A DNA stretch of 39,108 nucleotides from Candidatus Poseidoniales archaeon (GTDB lineage: Archaea; Thermoplasmatota; Poseidoniia; Poseidoniales; Thalassarchaeaceae). Below the pieces are notes generated by a model. That model did no database searches, was not told the origin of the DNA, and worked only from the letters and a program-made list of their open reading frames with translations. Shown here piece by piece: positions 9,929 through 18,582 of this stretch (position 1 is the stretch's first letter; the number at the start of each line of letters is the position of its first letter). The position numbers and the translations under genes were made by a program. The stretch covers positions 1 to 39,108 of the forward strand of contig JAPOFX010000012.1 in the NCBI GenBank assembly GCA_028283505.1. The letters run 5' to 3'.

Positions 9929-10981
9929 TCAATAGTCCATGTGAGCCTCAATAACATCGTCTGGAAGACCGGCTGCCTTTCCTCTAACGAGTAATCTCAG
10001 ATTCCGAATTTCAAGAGCTTTACACTCAATGTAATGAATCACCGGGAAGGGGGAAATCGGGCTCAGATGGGAGAATTTCTTCAGAAGTGAATGCCTCTGA
10101 TGAGATAACAACTCTGCGTATGGATCCAAGGTCCCCTGGCTTGAGGATTTACTCATGGCCTCTTCGAAGCCGGTGGCATCGAATGAACTGCTTCTCCCTA
10201 ATGCCTCGAGTAAATCTGAGTCATTAGTTGCAAGACAAGCCTGCTTCATCACGCTATTGTCTATCCTACCTCCAGGAATCACTATGGAGGATCGTTTCTC
10301 CTGTGAGGTTTCAAGTCTTATTGCACGAAGTTGGTTGATTATGTTCCTGTGGTCAATTTCCATCCTTAGATAGCGAAGTAGCCTCGGCTCTCCCTTGCCG
10401 GATTTGACCGCCTTTATCGCATCCGAGAAATATTGCATATCCAGAGCATTTTCCATTTCTTCCAGAGTTAGGTCCCCTTCTAGCTTAGAGAGTGTTCTGC
10501 CCCAAGGGGTGCCTGACATCGCGTCTACGGCCTCTTGAAGTCCTTCAGTGGACCTGACAATTGCTAGCCATGGAGAATTTCTGGTGTTCTCGGGAGGAAG
10601 TATCTGGTCTTCTATCATCTCATCTGAGGCACCGCCATTTATAGCCCTCAGTACGGTTTTTGCTTTCTCGTAGTCGAATCTCTCGACGTATATGGCTACA
10701 AGTGAGCGCAGATGTCCGTGACAGAAGCTCATTACCTGATGTATATCGTTATCCATGTTGTGAAACAGTGCGGCTTCCACAGCGTCTGCTCCCGACATTC
10801 TGGATGCGTACATATCCATCTCTGTCCTGTACCCTAACTCCCCGATGCTTGCACCTATGGAATCCGGACCTTGTTGGAGAAGCTGACGCATCCTTGTTGA
10901 GTCTATGAGCGATGCCTTTCTTGCCTTCGCCCTCGCGGAGGCATTGTAGACATTCGAACGCCCATAGCTTACATTAGACAA
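9929..10981 (-). CDS. atpC: A-type ATP synthase subunit C
   Basis: The funnel-shaped V-ATPase d-type subunit that couples the central stalk to the c-ring. The 350-residue product has the family's repeated helical pattern, with YGRSNVYNASARAKARKASL near the N-terminus and MEIDHRNIINQLRAIR in the middle, matching the conserved DxxNIxxxLR segment. The N-terminus is somewhat unusual, beginning YGRSNVYNASARAKARK rather than the common YVNARVRAMK. The best start is a TTG with a GGAGTGA sequence upstream; no earlier ATG fits the frame. It sits between atpE and atpF. Confidence 0.9.
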   Translation of the reverse strand: MSNVSYGRSNVYNASARAKARKASLIDSTRMRQLLQQGPDSIGASIGELGYRTEMDMYASRMSGADAVEAALFHNMDNDIHQVMSFCHGHLRSLVAIYVERFDYEKAKTVLRAINGGASDEMIEDQILPPENTRNSPWLAIVRSTEGLQEAVDAMSGTPWGRTLSKLEGDLTLEEMENALDMQYFSDAIKAVKSGKGEPRLLRYLRMEIDHRNIINQLRAIRLETSQEKRSSIVIPGGRIDNSVMKQACLATNDSDLLEALGRSSSFDATGFEEAMSKSSSQGTLDPYAELLSHQRHSLLKKFSHLSPISPFPVIHYIECKALEIRNLRLLVRGKAAGLPDDVIEAHMDY

Positions 10982-10993
10982 ACAATCACTCCC

Positions 10994-11551
10994 TTATTCA
11001 CCAAATAGTGCTTTGTTGACTGGGCCTAAATTGGCCTTCCATGCGTCTTCTAGGAGACTGTCAAACCTGTAATCAAGGACAACTGATCCGTCCTTGGATT
11101 CAAGGACAAAACCACCAAGTCCGTCTATATCTTCTCCCAAAGAGAAATTGGACGAAGACAGTGATTTTCTGTCGATGCTTACAGGCCTCATTATCATGTC
11201 AGAGTTAGATGAGCTTGCTTCTTTGACCAGACCCGTTAGGATCTCTTTTCTTCCCTCTAATTCAGGGGAAGCGACTCTCTCCTTGACTGACTCCCATGTG
11301 AGGTCAAGCTCTTCCCGTCGAGCGACGAGAGCTCTCTTTTGATTGGCCTGTCTGGCTGCTGCGACAACCTCGATGGAAATCTGCTTGCTATCCTTAGTTG
11401 CGCGTGATTCTACGTCTGCTGCCGCACTTGCAGCCTGATTCATGGCATCTTTCTGGATCCTTTCTGCCTCGGCTTTGGCATCATCAATGATTGATTTTGC
11501 CTCGGCTTCAGCTTGCATGCTGATCTCTTTAGATAGAGCTTCTAGCGACAT
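10994..11551 (-). CDS. atpE: A-type ATP synthase subunit E (peripheral stalk)
   Basis: A 185-residue peripheral stator subunit. The first about 95 residues are a charged Ala/Glu/Lys-rich coiled coil (EAEAKSIIDDAKAEAERIQK). The C-terminal half is a small globular domain containing GGFVLESKDGSVVLDYRFDSLL, the classic GGxxxxxxDGxxxxxxTFxxxL signature of E subunits. E pairs with H (atpH, first gene of the operon) to form the stalk that holds A3B3 against the membrane a-subunit. It lies between atpK and atpC. Confidence 0.94.
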   Translation of the reverse strand: MSLEALSKEISMQAEAEAKSIIDDAKAEAERIQKDAMNQAASAAADVESRATKDSKQISIEVVAAARQANQKRALVARREELDLTWESVKERVASPELEGRKEILTGLVKEASSSNSDMIMRPVSIDRKSLSSSNFSLGEDIDGLGGFVLESKDGSVVLDYRFDSLLEDAWKANLGPVNKALFGE

Positions 11552-11591
11552 TTCATTACCTCAAATTTACACTTTTGGTCCTTTGTCCCGC

Positions 11592-11906
11592 TTAGAGCAG
11601 GAACAGTGCTAGGAACCCGAAAAGTACGATTGTCTCTGGCAGAGCGGTGAAGATCAGCCCGCTAACGAACTTGCTGGAGTCTTCTGATATCATACCGACA
11701 GCCGCGGCTCCGATTGGCCCTTGGCTCATTCCAGTTCCAATTCCACACAATCCAAGAGCCAAACCTGCTCCTAGCTTCTGTGCATCCCAGTGTGCTGCTG
11801 CTGTTGCTGTGTCTCCCTCTTGTGCTGCTACCACGGATGCAATCATTGCAAACGAGGTCATCACCATAAGAGCGCTCATTCCTTTCATCATGTTTCTTCT
11901 GTTCAT
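11592..11906 (-). CDS. atpK: A-type ATP synthase membrane rotor subunit c (K)
   Basis: A 104-residue proteolipid with a single two-helix hairpin. Residues 1-29 (positively charged start, hydrophobic core, VAAQEG end) look like a cleavable signal peptide. Helix 1 is Gly-rich (GAGLALGLCGIGTGMSQGPIG, with Q62). Helix 2 carries the ion-carrying Glu in LPETIVLFGF (E91). The residue five after E91 is Phe rather than the Tyr common in Na+-binding rings, which leans towards proton coupling; this is inference. A strong AAGGAGG precedes the ATG. Hairpin copy number per polypeptide is one, so the ring is made of short subunits. Confidence 0.93.
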   Translation of the reverse strand: MNRRNMMKGMSALMVMTSFAMIASVVAAQEGDTATAAAHWDAQKLGAGLALGLCGIGTGMSQGPIGAAAVGMISEDSSKFVSGLIFTALPETIVLFGFLALFLL

Positions 11907-11953
11907 TTTTTTTCCTCCTTGTTTTCAAGCTAAAGCTTGGAATCTGATCTGAT

Positions 11954-14119
11954 CTATTCTACCTCCACGTATCTGGATTTCAAGCCGAATGGCCTGAACT
12001 CTTCACCGCTTGAATCGTAATATTGCCTCATCCACTCTACGAAGTGGAGTCTTGCAGCATGAATGTTGGGGCTGAATACACCTAATATCCATGCGAATGC
12101 TTGAACTGATAGCCAGCCGATTAGAAGTAGGGGGATCGAGACAAGGTCCATCGCTGATGCCTGTGCGATATCCTGAATCGTGTGCGCCAGAGGCTCGAAT
12201 AACTTCTCATTGCCGGTCTCAGCAATCTTGACGCCCACTATTCCAACTGCGAACAATCTCACGTAAGAAATTACTGTTGGCATCATTCCAACCGCCTCTA
12301 TGGGAGCTAGTCCCACATTGATTGGGAATGGCACTCCGTGGTACTTGTACAGAGTCCACATTAGTAGCACTACCGAGACAAGCACAATTCCAGCCCCTGG
12401 AACCATAAGCGCTTCAGCCTCTTCTGCGCCGAGCCAACCCTGATTATCGCCGAGGAATCCGTATGCAAACATCCAACCTCCGATCAGTAGAGCCATCCAA
12501 GTACCCTTCTCAAAGAATGCACAAACAAGCCCGACCCCTCCGTGCCCGTTACCGTATAGGAGGATGTCCCTGAATCCGATGGCCAAACCCATTAGGATGT
12601 GGAAGAAACCAACGTAGATGGTCAAAACTATGAGATCCTCAAGATGACTCCCTACTCTGTGGAACGGGAACGAGAGTGTGATTCCGTAGCCTAAATCTGC
12701 CACAGGACCATATCCATGATCGAGATTGAATGGATAGAGATTTGCAAGGAATGCGACGGGAGACAGATTTTCGCTGTACATGTAATGCCCGGCCGAGTCC
12801 TTCATGTAGCTTCCATCGGGATAGGTGAGCTTGTCATACAGGAATATCTCCCATCCAGCGAATTCTGCATAGATGTAGCCGAAAATTAGAGTCCCTAATC
12901 CAATATACGTGAGGAACTTCCCTCCGAGCATTAGCAAGTCATTGGTGGCGGAGTTCCTGATGACCATCCAGCCGACCCCCATGGTGATTAGACCATATGC
13001 CATATCGCCTAGCATCATTCCAAAGAACAAGGGATAGGTGAACATCATGAAGATCGTTGGATCCACTCTTCCGTAGGCGGGCCTTCCGACAGCATCTGTA
13101 AGTAGTTCCATCGGTTTGCTTGTGGTTCTCTCCTGATAGGATATCGGAGGCATCTCCTGATGGTGGTGGTGGTCTGAGTGGCCATGACCTCCCCCTCCCG
13201 CAATGAGTTCGAACTGGTCCGACTCTGTATACAAGCAAAATGGCTCTAATGCTTTAGTGACCTCATCGGACCTCCTCATCTCGATCCAGCCATCGATCAC
13301 GAAAGCGTGGTCCGAAACAGCGACCCTGGTCGGTGCAGTAAGTACATCGTGATCCCTTTCTAGGACTTCTAGGCCGCAGGCTAGATCCTCTCCATTTGCA
13401 TCGATCCATTCTTCGATGGCTTTTGCCAGCTCTTCCCTCTCAGATGTCAAATCGTGTTTGCGGCCCTTGACCTGTGAGAGCCTGTCTGCCGGGGACCCCT
13501 TTCCATTCGGGAGAGGTATAGACTCAAATCCAACGGATTCTAGCACATTATTAGCGTCTTGGGATTTGTCGTTCCTGACAAAAACCGCCACCATGTTTTG
13601 CTTTCCGTTTTTTGAGTTGAAGACCATTGATGACTCACCCAGTGTAGAGGACTGGACGGGTTCAGTGACCGTACCTACGAATGAAGACAGGGAGTCATAT
13701 CCGCTGAGGAGCTCTATGTCCAGTCCTAGCGAGGCAACCATCTCTAGGGATGCTTCTTCTTCCTCGATGGAGGATATTTCATTGTCCAGCTCATCGATCC
13801 TAGATTGTGCCTGTAGAAGGTCGTCTATCTTGCCTGGCAGTTCATTGGAAAGGCTATCTCTGACTGGAGCGGAAGGGACAGCCCTTTCAGGTCCACTGAA
13901 TTCTATTATCGAAGCCGCGGATCTGGCCTTGACAAGTGACCTACCAACCTCCTCTGAGCTTGGATCGGGAGTGCCGAGCGAGAATCCATCCTCTGTACCG
14001 TCGTAATCCAAAATGTGCAAAGCATTCAGGTGTGCCAGCGCTTCGATAGCACCACCCAGTTTGTCCTTAGATCCCGCGGCGATGAACCTTCCCATTTGCT
14101 GGGTGTTAACCTGCGACAT
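11954..14119 (-). CDS. atpI: A-type ATP synthase subunit a (I), stator ion channel
   Basis: A 721-residue V-type a-subunit. The N-terminal about 330 residues form the cytosolic arm with coiled coils. The membrane half starts after PMELLTDAVGRPAYGRVDPTI and has about eight helices, including FFGMMLGDMAYG and the helix with the essential Arg in ISYVRLFAVG (about R621). Between the two halves lies an unusual His-rich linker (residues about 308-320, GHGHSDHHHHQ). The ATG has GGAG about eight to ten bases upstream; a GTG three codons earlier overlaps that Shine-Dalgarno and is less likely. It forms the ion half-channels against the AtpK ring. Confidence 0.95.
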   Translation of the reverse strand: MSQVNTQQMGRFIAAGSKDKLGGAIEALAHLNALHILDYDGTEDGFSLGTPDPSSEEVGRSLVKARSAASIIEFSGPERAVPSAPVRDSLSNELPGKIDDLLQAQSRIDELDNEISSIEEEEASLEMVASLGLDIELLSGYDSLSSFVGTVTEPVQSSTLGESSMVFNSKNGKQNMVAVFVRNDKSQDANNVLESVGFESIPLPNGKGSPADRLSQVKGRKHDLTSEREELAKAIEEWIDANGEDLACGLEVLERDHDVLTAPTRVAVSDHAFVIDGWIEMRRSDEVTKALEPFCLYTESDQFELIAGGGGHGHSDHHHHQEMPPISYQERTTSKPMELLTDAVGRPAYGRVDPTIFMMFTYPLFFGMMLGDMAYGLITMGVGWMVIRNSATNDLLMLGGKFLTYIGLGTLIFGYIYAEFAGWEIFLYDKLTYPDGSYMKDSAGHYMYSENLSPVAFLANLYPFNLDHGYGPVADLGYGITLSFPFHRVGSHLEDLIVLTIYVGFFHILMGLAIGFRDILLYGNGHGGVGLVCAFFEKGTWMALLIGGWMFAYGFLGDNQGWLGAEEAEALMVPGAGIVLVSVVLLMWTLYKYHGVPFPINVGLAPIEAVGMMPTVISYVRLFAVGIVGVKIAETGNEKLFEPLAHTIQDIAQASAMDLVSIPLLLIGWLSVQAFAWILGVFSPNIHAARLHFVEWMRQYYDSSGEEFRPFGLKSRYVEVE

Positions 14120-14138
14120 CCAAGACACTCTCCGGCGT

Positions 14139-14456
14139 TTAACGCGATCTAAAAGCGTCCAAAACTATCTTCACGGCCTTCTCTCTGTTGCCATCACTTC
14201 CCTTGTGGATGGAGTTGATTGATGAATCGCCATCCTTGGTAACCTTCTTGGCTTCTTTTTCTGCGAGACCTCGAGCCTCTGAAATCATATCTTGGCTGTT
14301 GGATTCTGAATCAGACCTTCCTGACTGGATTATTTCCGTTGCTGCTAGTCTGGCTTTGGTGATAATTTCCGAGGCTTGGGATTCCGCATCCAGTATGGTT
14401 TCCTTTGCCTTGTTTTCAGCATTTCTAATTGCCTTGAGGACTGTTTCTCGGCCCAT
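14139..14456 (-). CDS. atpH: A-type ATP synthase subunit H (peripheral stalk)
   Basis: A 105-residue almost wholly helical protein rich in Ala, Glu, Lys and Ser, opening GRETVLKAIRNAENKAKETILDAE, the pattern of archaeal subunit H/AhaH. It forms a right-handed coiled coil with subunit E in the peripheral stalk. It is the first gene of the ATP synthase operon, so the operon promoter should lie just upstream in the about 135-base gap shared with the divergent methyltransferase. AGGTG precedes the ATG by six bases. Confidence 0.9.
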   Translation of the reverse strand: MGRETVLKAIRNAENKAKETILDAESQASEIITKARLAATEIIQSGRSDSESNSQDMISEARGLAEKEAKKVTKDGDSSINSIHKGSDGNREKAVKIVLDAFRSR

Positions 14457-14491
14457 TTATCGCACCTACAGCACATGGGACCGATATCGAG

Positions 14492-14497
14492 TTTATG
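14492..14497 (-). promoter_or_regulatory. Possible TATA-like element of the ATP synthase operon
   Basis: On the minus strand CATAAA lies within an AT-rich stretch 36-41 bases before the atpH ATG. This would place transcription start about ten bases before the ATG, with room for the AGGTG Shine-Dalgarno. It is a visual match only. Confidence 0.3.
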
Positions 14498-14564
14498 ATG
14501 ATAACCTCGGGAGTATCAGTTGATTGGTGGGCGAAAATAGAGAGGTCAGGAGCAGGAACTATCC

Positions 14565-14570
14565 AAATAT
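14565..14570 (+). promoter_or_regulatory. TATA-like element before the UbiE-like methyltransferase
   Basis: AAATAT lies 22-27 bases before the GTG start, with no Shine-Dalgarno between. The distance matches an archaeal TATA box driving a leaderless transcript. Confidence 0.4.
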
Positions 14571-14591
14571 GGGTCACTCCGCAGAACATTC

Positions 14592-15308
14592 GTGGACACT
14601 GAGACCATAGGCAAGGAAGACTGGGAAGAGCTTCAGAGAAATCTTGAAGCTACAATCCCCGTTTACGATAAGGTGAACAGAGTGGCAACCTTCGGGCAAG
14701 TCACAAAATGGAGGCAGATGGTAAGAGAGAGGCTACCTGAGGAAGGAAGAGTTCTCGAAGTTGGGTGTGGCCCAGGTAGTTTCGCTGAGGATGTTGAAGG
14801 GTATGATTTGGTTTGCCTTGACCCAATTCCTGAAATGCTCAGAGTTGCTGAAGAAAGGGTAAATTCGGCACGCTCTCAGAGAGGTGACAGGCCAGCTGAA
14901 TTTGTTCAGGGGAAGGCTGAAGATTTGCCGTTCGATGACTCGTCCTTCGACGCAGTTTGCACCCTGTTCTCTTTCAGGGATTGGTTTGACAAGAGAGCGG
15001 GGATTTCAGAGGTTCTGAGGGTTCTAAAGCCGGGTGGGGCTTTGATTATCGCAGATCCGGCCAAAATAAATCGACTCCATGGCTTCCTTGGATGGCTCTG
15101 GATGAGGACTTACGTTAGTATGTATGCGAGGCTACTCTACGGAACTGGAGGCCATCCTTGGAAATGGTTAACGAAGACATATGTTAGCTTTGGTACAACT
15201 GGGGATTACGTTTCGATGTTGGGAGAACTGGGCTTTGAAAATGCCCGTGCAAAGGTTGTTTTTCCGGGGATGGTTACCATCTGGCAAGGCGAGAAGCCAA
15301 TGAAATGA
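14592..15308 (+). CDS. UbiE/MenG-like SAM-dependent methyltransferase
   Basis: A 238-residue class I methyltransferase. SAM motif I is VLEVGCGPG at residues 54-62 and post-motif II is VLRVLKPGGALIIADP. The N-terminal YDKVNRVATFGQVTKWR resembles UbiE/COQ5 signature 1 (YDxMNxxxSxxxHxxW), and SFRDWFDKRAGISEVLRVLKPGG resembles signature 2. UbiE-family enzymes methylate demethylmenaquinone or demethoxyubiquinone. The neighbouring convergent genes encode an isoprenoid reductase and a polyprenyl diphosphate synthase, which supports a quinone role, but the methyl acceptor cannot be told from sequence alone. The start is GTG. Confidence 0.75.
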   Translation: MDTETIGKEDWEELQRNLEATIPVYDKVNRVATFGQVTKWRQMVRERLPEEGRVLEVGCGPGSFAEDVEGYDLVCLDPIPEMLRVAEERVNSARSQRGDRPAEFVQGKAEDLPFDDSSFDAVCTLFSFRDWFDKRAGISEVLRVLKPGGALIIADPAKINRLHGFLGWLWMRTYVSMYARLLYGTGGHPWKWLTKTYVSFGTTGDYVSMLGELGFENARAKVVFPGMVTIWQGEKPMK

Positions 15309-15319
15309 GACTTGGTTAG

Positions 15320-16423
15320 TCAAAAAATGAAGAATGGCTTGCGACAGGTCACAAATCTCCAAACGAAAGGCTTGGTAAATGGGTTGAATGCCATATTTAG
15401 AATCCAATCTGGTAACCTCATTATCCAGCTCCCTATCTTGAATGATAGCTTTGAATTTCTCATGACGGACCCCATCTGACGCTTCCATTCGATCTCATAT
15501 TCGTGTAAAGATGTGCCATTCTCCAAATGTGATACTATTTTTTGTCCTGCGATCCTACCGCCAATCATGGCTATGGTGATTCCAGCGCCATTGGAAGGAA
15601 GAACCATGCCCGCAGAGTCCCCTACCAAAAGGTGGCTTCCTTTAACGAAACTTTGTATCGTCCCCGACATAGGAAGAGAACCAGCTCCTCTGAAAGTAAT
15701 TTCGCCTTGATACTTTGATATGAATTGGTCCGCGAGAGAATTCAACGAGATTCCCCTAGAGAGTTCTCTCTGGATTCCAAGTCCTATATTTGCACCGCCT
15801 TTCTTGGGGAAAACCCAAGCATAACCTCCCGGAGCCATGGAGCCGAAATGAAGTTCTACTGCGTCGCCAAAATCACCATCCATAAGTACGAATTTTATTG
15901 GTATCTTGAGTGAGGATTCTTCCCAATGGCTTCTTCTCAATGGATCATTGTGCCCTCCAGCTCCGACGATTACTTCGGCTTTGAGTCGTCTTCCGTCCCT
16001 CAAAATGACCGTGTTTTCCTCAATTGCCTCCACTCTCGCTCCAGTCATGAACTCTGCTCCCTTGGCGGAGGCAAGTTTGACCAACCATTCATCATGGATT
16101 ACCCTGTTTAACATCAGCCCGTCAAATGGATATTTCAGAGGTTTTCCGGAAGGGGGCACTATATGCATCTCAGAGGTCCTTCGGGAGATTGCTTCCTCTG
16201 GGGTTTGCAATAGATCATCAATGTCTGGAACATTGGGGCAAAGCCTCCTCATCTCATCATTTGTTGGCACAAGTTCACCACACTGCAATGGAGACCCAAT
16301 TGAGTCCCTCCCGTCAATGACCAGCACCTTCTTACCTCCCTCAGCTACATACCTAGCAGTGGTGGAGCCCGCAGGCCCGCCTCCAATTACAATAACATCC
16401 CAAGCTTCGAGATCTTCAGTCAT
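15320..16423 (-). CDS. Geranylgeranyl reductase family flavoprotein
   Basis: A 367-residue FAD-dependent oxidoreductase of the GGR family, which saturates isoprenoid double bonds, as in archaeal membrane lipids or menaquinone side chains. It has the N-terminal dinucleotide-binding VIVIGGGPAGSTTA (10-23), the Cys-containing LQCGELVP near residue 48, matching the PxxCGG-type active-site region, and the second FAD motif LLVGDSAGMVLPSNGAGI. It lies 13 bases after the polyprenyl synthase gene and is probably co-transcribed with it. Whether the substrate is a C20 lipid precursor or a longer quinone chain is open. Confidence 0.85.
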   Translation of the reverse strand: MTEDLEAWDVIVIGGGPAGSTTARYVAEGGKKVLVIDGRDSIGSPLQCGELVPTNDEMRRLCPNVPDIDDLLQTPEEAISRRTSEMHIVPPSGKPLKYPFDGLMLNRVIHDEWLVKLASAKGAEFMTGARVEAIEENTVILRDGRRLKAEVIVGAGGHNDPLRRSHWEESSLKIPIKFVLMDGDFGDAVELHFGSMAPGGYAWVFPKKGGANIGLGIQRELSRGISLNSLADQFISKYQGEITFRGAGSLPMSGTIQSFVKGSHLLVGDSAGMVLPSNGAGITIAMIGGRIAGQKIVSHLENGTSLHEYEIEWKRQMGSVMRNSKLSFKIGSWIMRLPDWILNMAFNPFTKPFVWRFVTCRKPFFIF

Positions 16424-16436
16424 GATATCCCTGAAA

Positions 16437-17417
16437 TTACACTTTCCTGTTTCTGGAGATTAACGCTACCTCTGAGATGAGGTCCTTGGCATCTGAGGAA
16501 GGAAGATTGGAAATTATCTCTAGGGCGCGATCGACGTGATTCTGGATTAGTTGCCTTGTGTAGGAGAAGGAACCCGATATCTCCAACAGGGTAGTCAGCT
16601 CATTCCATCTGTCATCGCTAAAATTATTCAGCACGTCAGCTAGGTGCTCCCTTTCTGATCCATGCAAGATGGTTAGTGCATGGATGATTGGAAGCGTCAT
16701 CTTGCCCTCGTGGACATCGGTACCTCTGGGCTTTCCCATTTCTGGATCGCCGGTGAGGTCCAAGAGATCGTCAACAAGCTGGAAGGCTCGCCCAAACTCA
16801 GTCCCGAAATCATACATCATATCTGATACCTCCTTGGACGCTCCAGCAACCAAGGCAGCACACGCAGTTCCTGTGGCGAACGGACCAACGGTTTTTCCGT
16901 CTATGATAGAGTAGTAATCTTCGGGTGTGGTTGTCAAGTCGCCGATGTGGTTGAACTGTTGTAGTTCACCCCTTGCAATATTCGTACAGGAGCTAGCTAT
17001 CATGTCAACGACATCCATTTCGTACCTCCCTCCCTTGGAAAAACCAAGAGCAAATAGATAGTCTCCGGCGATGATCGCATGAGCTAGGCCATGGGATGAG
17101 TGAATAGTGGGCCTTCCTCTTCTGAATCTGGACTGGTCATAGATATCGTCGTGTATTAGTGTGGCAGTATGGATCAGCTCCGCGGAAAGAGCTAGGTCCA
17201 TCACTTCCTTCACGTCCTTCCCTCCTGAGGCCTCGTAAGTCAGGATGGCTAGAAGGGGTCTGAGTCTTTTCCCGCCTGAGAGAAGTACGTCACGGGCTAG
17301 GTCCATTGCAGGGGCACCGGTTGATGAGATGGCCTCTTGAACTAGATTTTCCAGTTCCTCCTCGAAGAGATTCAATCTCCTCTCCAAACCGCGCTTTACA
17401 GATAGCTTGGATACCAT
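16437..17417 (-). CDS. Polyprenyl diphosphate synthase (trans-isoprenyl chain elongation)
   Basis: A 326-residue E-type prenyltransferase. GGKRLRPLL is at 48-56, the first Asp-rich motif DDIYD at 90-94 is followed by RRGRPTIH, and the second, DDLLD, at 216-220 is followed by GKPRGTD and KMTLPI. It condenses isopentenyl diphosphate onto an allylic primer. The residues before the first motif read ELIHTATLIHDD, with small Ala at position -5, as in octaprenyl/long-chain synthases, while C15/C20 enzymes usually carry a bulky residue at -4 or -5. It could thus make a quinone side chain; a standard GGPP synthase for archaeol remains possible. The internal ATG (M13 of the longest frame, which opens with TTG) is chosen because it follows a GGTAATGAT stretch. 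Confidence 0.85.
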   Translation of the reverse strand: MVSKLSVKRGLERRLNLFEEELENLVQEAISSTGAPAMDLARDVLLSGGKRLRPLLAILTYEASGGKDVKEVMDLALSAELIHTATLIHDDIYDQSRFRRGRPTIHSSHGLAHAIIAGDYLFALGFSKGGRYEMDVVDMIASSCTNIARGELQQFNHIGDLTTTPEDYYSIIDGKTVGPFATGTACAALVAGASKEVSDMMYDFGTEFGRAFQLVDDLLDLTGDPEMGKPRGTDVHEGKMTLPIIHALTILHGSEREHLADVLNNFSDDRWNELTTLLEISGSFSYTRQLIQNHVDRALEIISNLPSSDAKDLISEVALISRNRKV

Positions 17418-17511
17418 GTTATCATTACCATGGGCTAGGGTCGCATATATCAACGAGTGTGCGTGCGCTTAGTCGGGCACAGTTGGTGCTCCCTCCCTAG
17501 AGGTGGATGCG

Positions 17512-18582
17512 ATGGATGAAGGAATTACTCTAGCTACACTGGATTCTCATGACTGCCCTGTTGAGTCCAGAATGGCCTCTTTTCTCTCCTCTGAAGGGTC
17601 TCCGGGAATCGAAATCAGTCTGACGAAGGCTGAAAGTCTGGAACATGGCCTTAGGGGGCTTGAGTCGGGTGACATAGACGTTCTGGCAATTCCTGCCGGA
17701 ATGATACACGGCAACATGCTTGGGGTTCTACAAGCTGGCTGTAAAATAGTAGGAGCGAGGACCCCCGTTAGGCCGTACCCCGTTCTCGTATCTGAGAACA
17801 AACTGCAGTATCAACCTAAGTCGGCGATTCTCTTGTGCGAAAGCAAGCTAGGCAGAAGACAATTGAGGAGGGCTAGAAGAGGAATCAGGGTACTCTCACC
17901 AGAAGCATATGCTGATATTGAGGGGAGGACAGATATCCCTTCTGACCCAATCAGTCAGACGAAATGGATGGAGGAACTGAGGGAGTCTGGAGATATTGAC
18001 GGATTCGTTGTAGCAAGGGGCCTGTACGACAAATGCCAACTTGTAACCAGAAGGCACTCCCTCCTTCCTGATGGATTGAACGAGGGGGATCCTCACTTCA
18101 TTCCGCCTGCTTATTCCGACTTGATAGTTTTCGTGGCAAGGAGTCGCTTCCCGAAAAGTATCTCAGATGAAATTTCTGAGAAAGAGGGGGAGACTGCTTG
18201 GTGGGTCCAGAATAACTTCGTTGGCTCTTCAGATGCTGAATCTCTTGCAAAGACGGGGATCATGGTCAGGCATCGTCAAGTCAGATCTTTGATCAAGCAG
18301 GCAGAATCTACTCGTGATCTGACATTAGAGCAGGTCTGTCTTGACCCTGACGGAGATGTTATTGAGGAAGAAGTACATGTTGAAATTAGGTTGGAAATTG
18401 TTTCCAGGGATGGGTCAAGAACCGTAGGACTCCATAGAGTAATCAGATACTCTGATTTCGAAAGAGCTACTGTTGCATCCTTGAGGGATTGGGAGACTAT
18501 CATTAAGGAAGTCTCTAGAAATGTTCCAAAGGATTTCCACACGGATCCTGAAAGTCCCCCTTTCATTGTTCTTGATGATTAA
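17512..18582 (+). CDS. Divergent hydroxymethylbilane synthase (HemC/porphobilinogen deaminase) family protein
   Basis: A 356-residue protein that follows the HemC architecture. ITLATLDS at 5-12 aligns with IATRxS. GLESGDIDVLAIPAGM at 49-64 aligns with the LLxxxxDIAVHSxKD block. KLGRRQLRRAR at 112-122 aligns with SLRRQxQL, DGFVVARGL with DAIILAxAGL, HFIPPAYSDLIVFVAR with the LPAxGQGAxxIExR block, and CLDPDG at 276-281 with the cofactor-site CxxPxG. The catalytic HSxKD segment is replaced by AIPAGM and the Arg of ATR by Leu, so classical porphobilinogen deaminase activity is doubtful although the cofactor Cys may be kept. The ATG follows an AGAGGTG Shine-Dalgarno; a GTG three codons earlier is less likely. 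It is coupled to the SAP protein by an 8-base overlap. The family call is motif-based and moderate. Confidence 0.5.
   Translation: MDEGITLATLDSHDCPVESRMASFLSSEGSPGIEISLTKAESLEHGLRGLESGDIDVLAIPAGMIHGNMLGVLQAGCKIVGARTPVRPYPVLVSENKLQYQPKSAILLCESKLGRRQLRRARRGIRVLSPEAYADIEGRTDIPSDPISQTKWMEELRESGDIDGFVVARGLYDKCQLVTRRHSLLPDGLNEGDPHFIPPAYSDLIVFVARSRFPKSISDEISEKEGETAWWVQNNFVGSSDAESLAKTGIMVRHRQVRSLIKQAESTRDLTLEQVCLDPDGDVIEEEVHVEIRLEIVSRDGSRTVGLHRVIRYSDFERATVASLRDWETIIKEVSRNVPKDFHTDPESPPFIVLDD

Noticed and set aside
12939-13238. 99-codon minus-strand frame within atpI
   Set aside because: It is an out-of-frame shadow of the His-rich and membrane region of the a-subunit.
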